DNA from: an uncultured Bacteroidales bacterium
Lineage (GTDB): Bacteria; Bacteroidota; Bacteroidia; Bacteroidales; UBA932
NCBI GenBank assembly: GCA_946410455.1
Contig: CAMKAJ010000004.1
Location: 34,576-98,575 of the forward strand
DNA: 64,000 nt
Direction: 5' to 3'
A program made the translations under genes and the position numbers. Below the pieces are notes generated by a model. That model saw nothing but the letters and a program-made list of their open reading frames with translations, was not told the origin of the DNA and did not search any database. Below, piece by piece: positions 63,171 through 64,000 of the stretch (its first letter is position 1; each line of letters starts with the position of its first letter).

Positions 63171-63372
63171 GGAACAAAGTAACAGATTTTCCTTCAAAGG
63201 ACAAAACATCTACGTCGGAATAGACGTTCATTTGAAAAGTTGGTCGGTGACGATCCTGTCGGAGACCTCAGTACTGAAGAAGATGAGCCAGGGCGCAGAC
63301 CCGGACGCACTTCACATCATCAGCCATTGCTACAACGTAGGTCTTTCCGTTTTCAAGTTCGACCTTAGATAA
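63169..63372 (+). pseudogene. IS110-family transposase, N-terminal fragment
   Basis: 67 codons from ATG 63169. NIYVGIDVHLKSWSVTILSE is the start of the DEDD/RuvC-like catalytic domain of IS110 transposases (the first Asp is in GIDVH), and QGADPDALH is a family-like follow-up. After about codon 47 the sequence no longer resembles the family, and a TAA follows at 63370. Complete IS110 transposases are roughly 300-400 residues, so nearly all of the catalytic core and the C-terminal serine domain are missing. A deletion or junction near 63310 is likely. Confidence 0.75.
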
Positions 63373-63396
63373 CGAGCATATTCATTCTCTAAGCTT

Positions 63397-63424
63397 CAGG
63401 GCGGCCCTTTTGCGGGTCGCCCTG
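63397..63424 (+). terminator. Strong hairpin after the transposase fragment
   Basis: CAGGGCGGCCC-TTTTGC-GGGTCGCCCTG forms an 11-pair stem with one G-T wobble. It is followed by ATTCTTATCTT, a weak T-rich tail. Possible transcription stop, or a structural end of the element. Confidence 0.5.
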
Positions 63425-63463
63425 ATTCTTATCTTATGCATCAACACAGATGGTTACCATCGC

Positions 63464-63682
63464 TTAGACTTCCGTTGAAAGGACTGACAGACAATACTCA
63501 GTCTTTTCGCTGTCCAGAACTGTTTTCAACCGCGCCGCTTCAACCACCCGGTCGAAGCGTTCGTTCATCCCTTCCGGCTTACCAGCAGATGTACAACTTT
63601 CCCGGATAATATGCATCCATCCCTCCACAAAATTCATCTCTGGCATCGCGACTTTCTGGAGCCTCGGTATTTGGCAGAGCAG
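63464..63682 (-). pseudogene. Possible C-terminal remnant of an Rpn/PD-(D/E)XK nuclease-transposase
   Basis: An open frame on the minus strand after a TAA at 63683 reads LLCQIPRLQKVAMPEM, then NFVEGWMHIIRES and ERFDRVVEAARLKTVLDSEK up to a stop. The spacing of EGWM..II, the FDRVVEAARL block and a K-x-EY-x-x-S block is like the C-terminal part of Rpn-family recombination-promoting nucleases, which are common in Bacteroidetes. The nuclease core is absent. The resemblance is by eye and weak. A chance ORF is possible. Confidence 0.3.
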
Positions 63683-63704
63683 TTAGTAGGTATAGCAGAC
63701 ATCA

Positions 63705-63781
63705 GCGGAAGTTTTCCTCGGGCGAGCGAGGAGAGTAACTGCACTAAACTCCACGCAGCTCGGACGGGAGAAAACTTCCGC
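63705..63781. repeat. Inverted repeat GCGGAAGTTTTC / GAAAACTTCCGC
   Basis: Two 12-bp arms (63705-63716 and 63770-63781) flank 53 bp. The left arm extends to the 19-bp repeat found reversed at 62928-62946. The arrangement suggests an element terminus or a nested palindrome. Confidence 0.7.
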
Positions 63782-63850
63782 GATGGTTGGTGATTCGCTG
63801 GATCAAACACCACCTCTGGTGATCCCGGTTGATGGTTTTCGGAAGGATTT

Positions 63851-63937
63851 GGGATCACTGGAGGGTCCTGGTGATCCCGTTTGCCCGGTATTTTGCCGTT
63901 TCGGGATCACTGGAGGGGCTCGGTGATCCCGGTTGAT
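63851..63937. repeat. 52-bp tandem unit built on GGGATCAC...GTGATCCC palindromes
   Basis: GGGATCAC (63851-63858) pairs with GTGATCCC (63871-63878); the same pair recurs at 63903-63910 and 63923-63930, with a period of 52 bp. GGTGATCCCGGTTGAT also occurs at 63818-63833 and 63922-63937, giving a third partial unit upstream. The sequence then turns very GC-rich to the window edge, where no gene is seen. Confidence 0.7.
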
Positions 63938-64000
63938 AATCCAGTGCGGCACCGCCGCCGCGCGGGAGGCAGGCGCGGCGGCTGCGGGCACGCCGGCTGC

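Noticed and set aside
63851-63937. Possible CRISPR array at the window end
   Set aside because: Only two full units, with the palindromes forming 28-bp hairpins and similar spacers; there are no cas genes nearby.

Overview
The window is a stretch of chromosome from a member of the Bacteroidota, most likely Bacteroidales. The evidence is a SusC/SusD polysaccharide utilisation locus (PUL) with a hybrid two-component regulator, many lipoproteins, promoters with the TAnnTTTG -7 box, Bacteroidetes-type FtsL, BamD, OmpH and RpoZ homologues, and a KorAB oxidoreductase of anaerobes. By eye the DNA is moderately GC-rich, so long antisense ORFs are common; these were discarded. No tRNA, rRNA or CRISPR array was seen.

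Region 1 (1-19784, + strand) is a PUL. In order it holds the 3' end of a hybrid sensor/regulator (HTCS), a GH63/MGH1-like glycosidase lipoprotein, SusC and SusD, and two paralogous lipoproteins that join an endonuclease/exonuclease/phosphatase (EEP) domain to a PKD domain and a PQQ-type beta-propeller. The second paralogue also carries a fimbrillin-like N-terminal domain. A 44-codon small gene lies between the two. Then come a PD40/TolB-like lipoprotein, a GH39-like enzyme, a GH2 enzyme and a phosphodiesterase-LamG lipoprotein. Three predicted phosphoesterases beside three glycosidases suggest a phosphate- or phosphodiester-bearing glycan as substrate (inference).

Region 2 (19785-24129) holds a PPC/DUF296 protein, a Dcu-type C4-dicarboxylate transporter, and a BACON-transglutaminase lipoprotein gene cut by one in-frame amber codon. 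Two copies of a dispersed double-hairpin repeat lie here.

Region 3 (24130-40644, - strand) is the division and cell wall cluster: mraZ, rsmH, ftsL-like, ftsI, murE, mraY, murD, ftsW, murG, murC, ftsQ, ftsA, ftsZ and gltX, with overlapping or nearly touching genes and a TATCTTTG box ahead of mraZ.

Region 4 (40745-53146, - strand) starts with a third copy of the repeat. It then carries rpoN, a SPOR protein, an LEA14-like lipoprotein, an OPA-family transporter, a NigD-like lipoprotein, a Fur-like regulator, recN, rpoZ, bamD, trxB, a periplasmic-binding-like protein, a glycosyltransferase, an OmpH-like lipoprotein and pdxJ.

Region 5 (53191-62133, + strand) holds nadK, uppS, bamA, skp/ompH, korA, korB and gdhA. 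These link isoprenoid carrier synthesis and outer-membrane protein assembly to 2-oxoacid and glutamate metabolism. Region 6 (62134-64000) has an AlkZ-related gene and then a mobile-element graveyard: a truncated IS110-family transposase with strong upstream RNA-like hairpins, a possible Rpn-type nuclease remnant, and several palindromic repeats.
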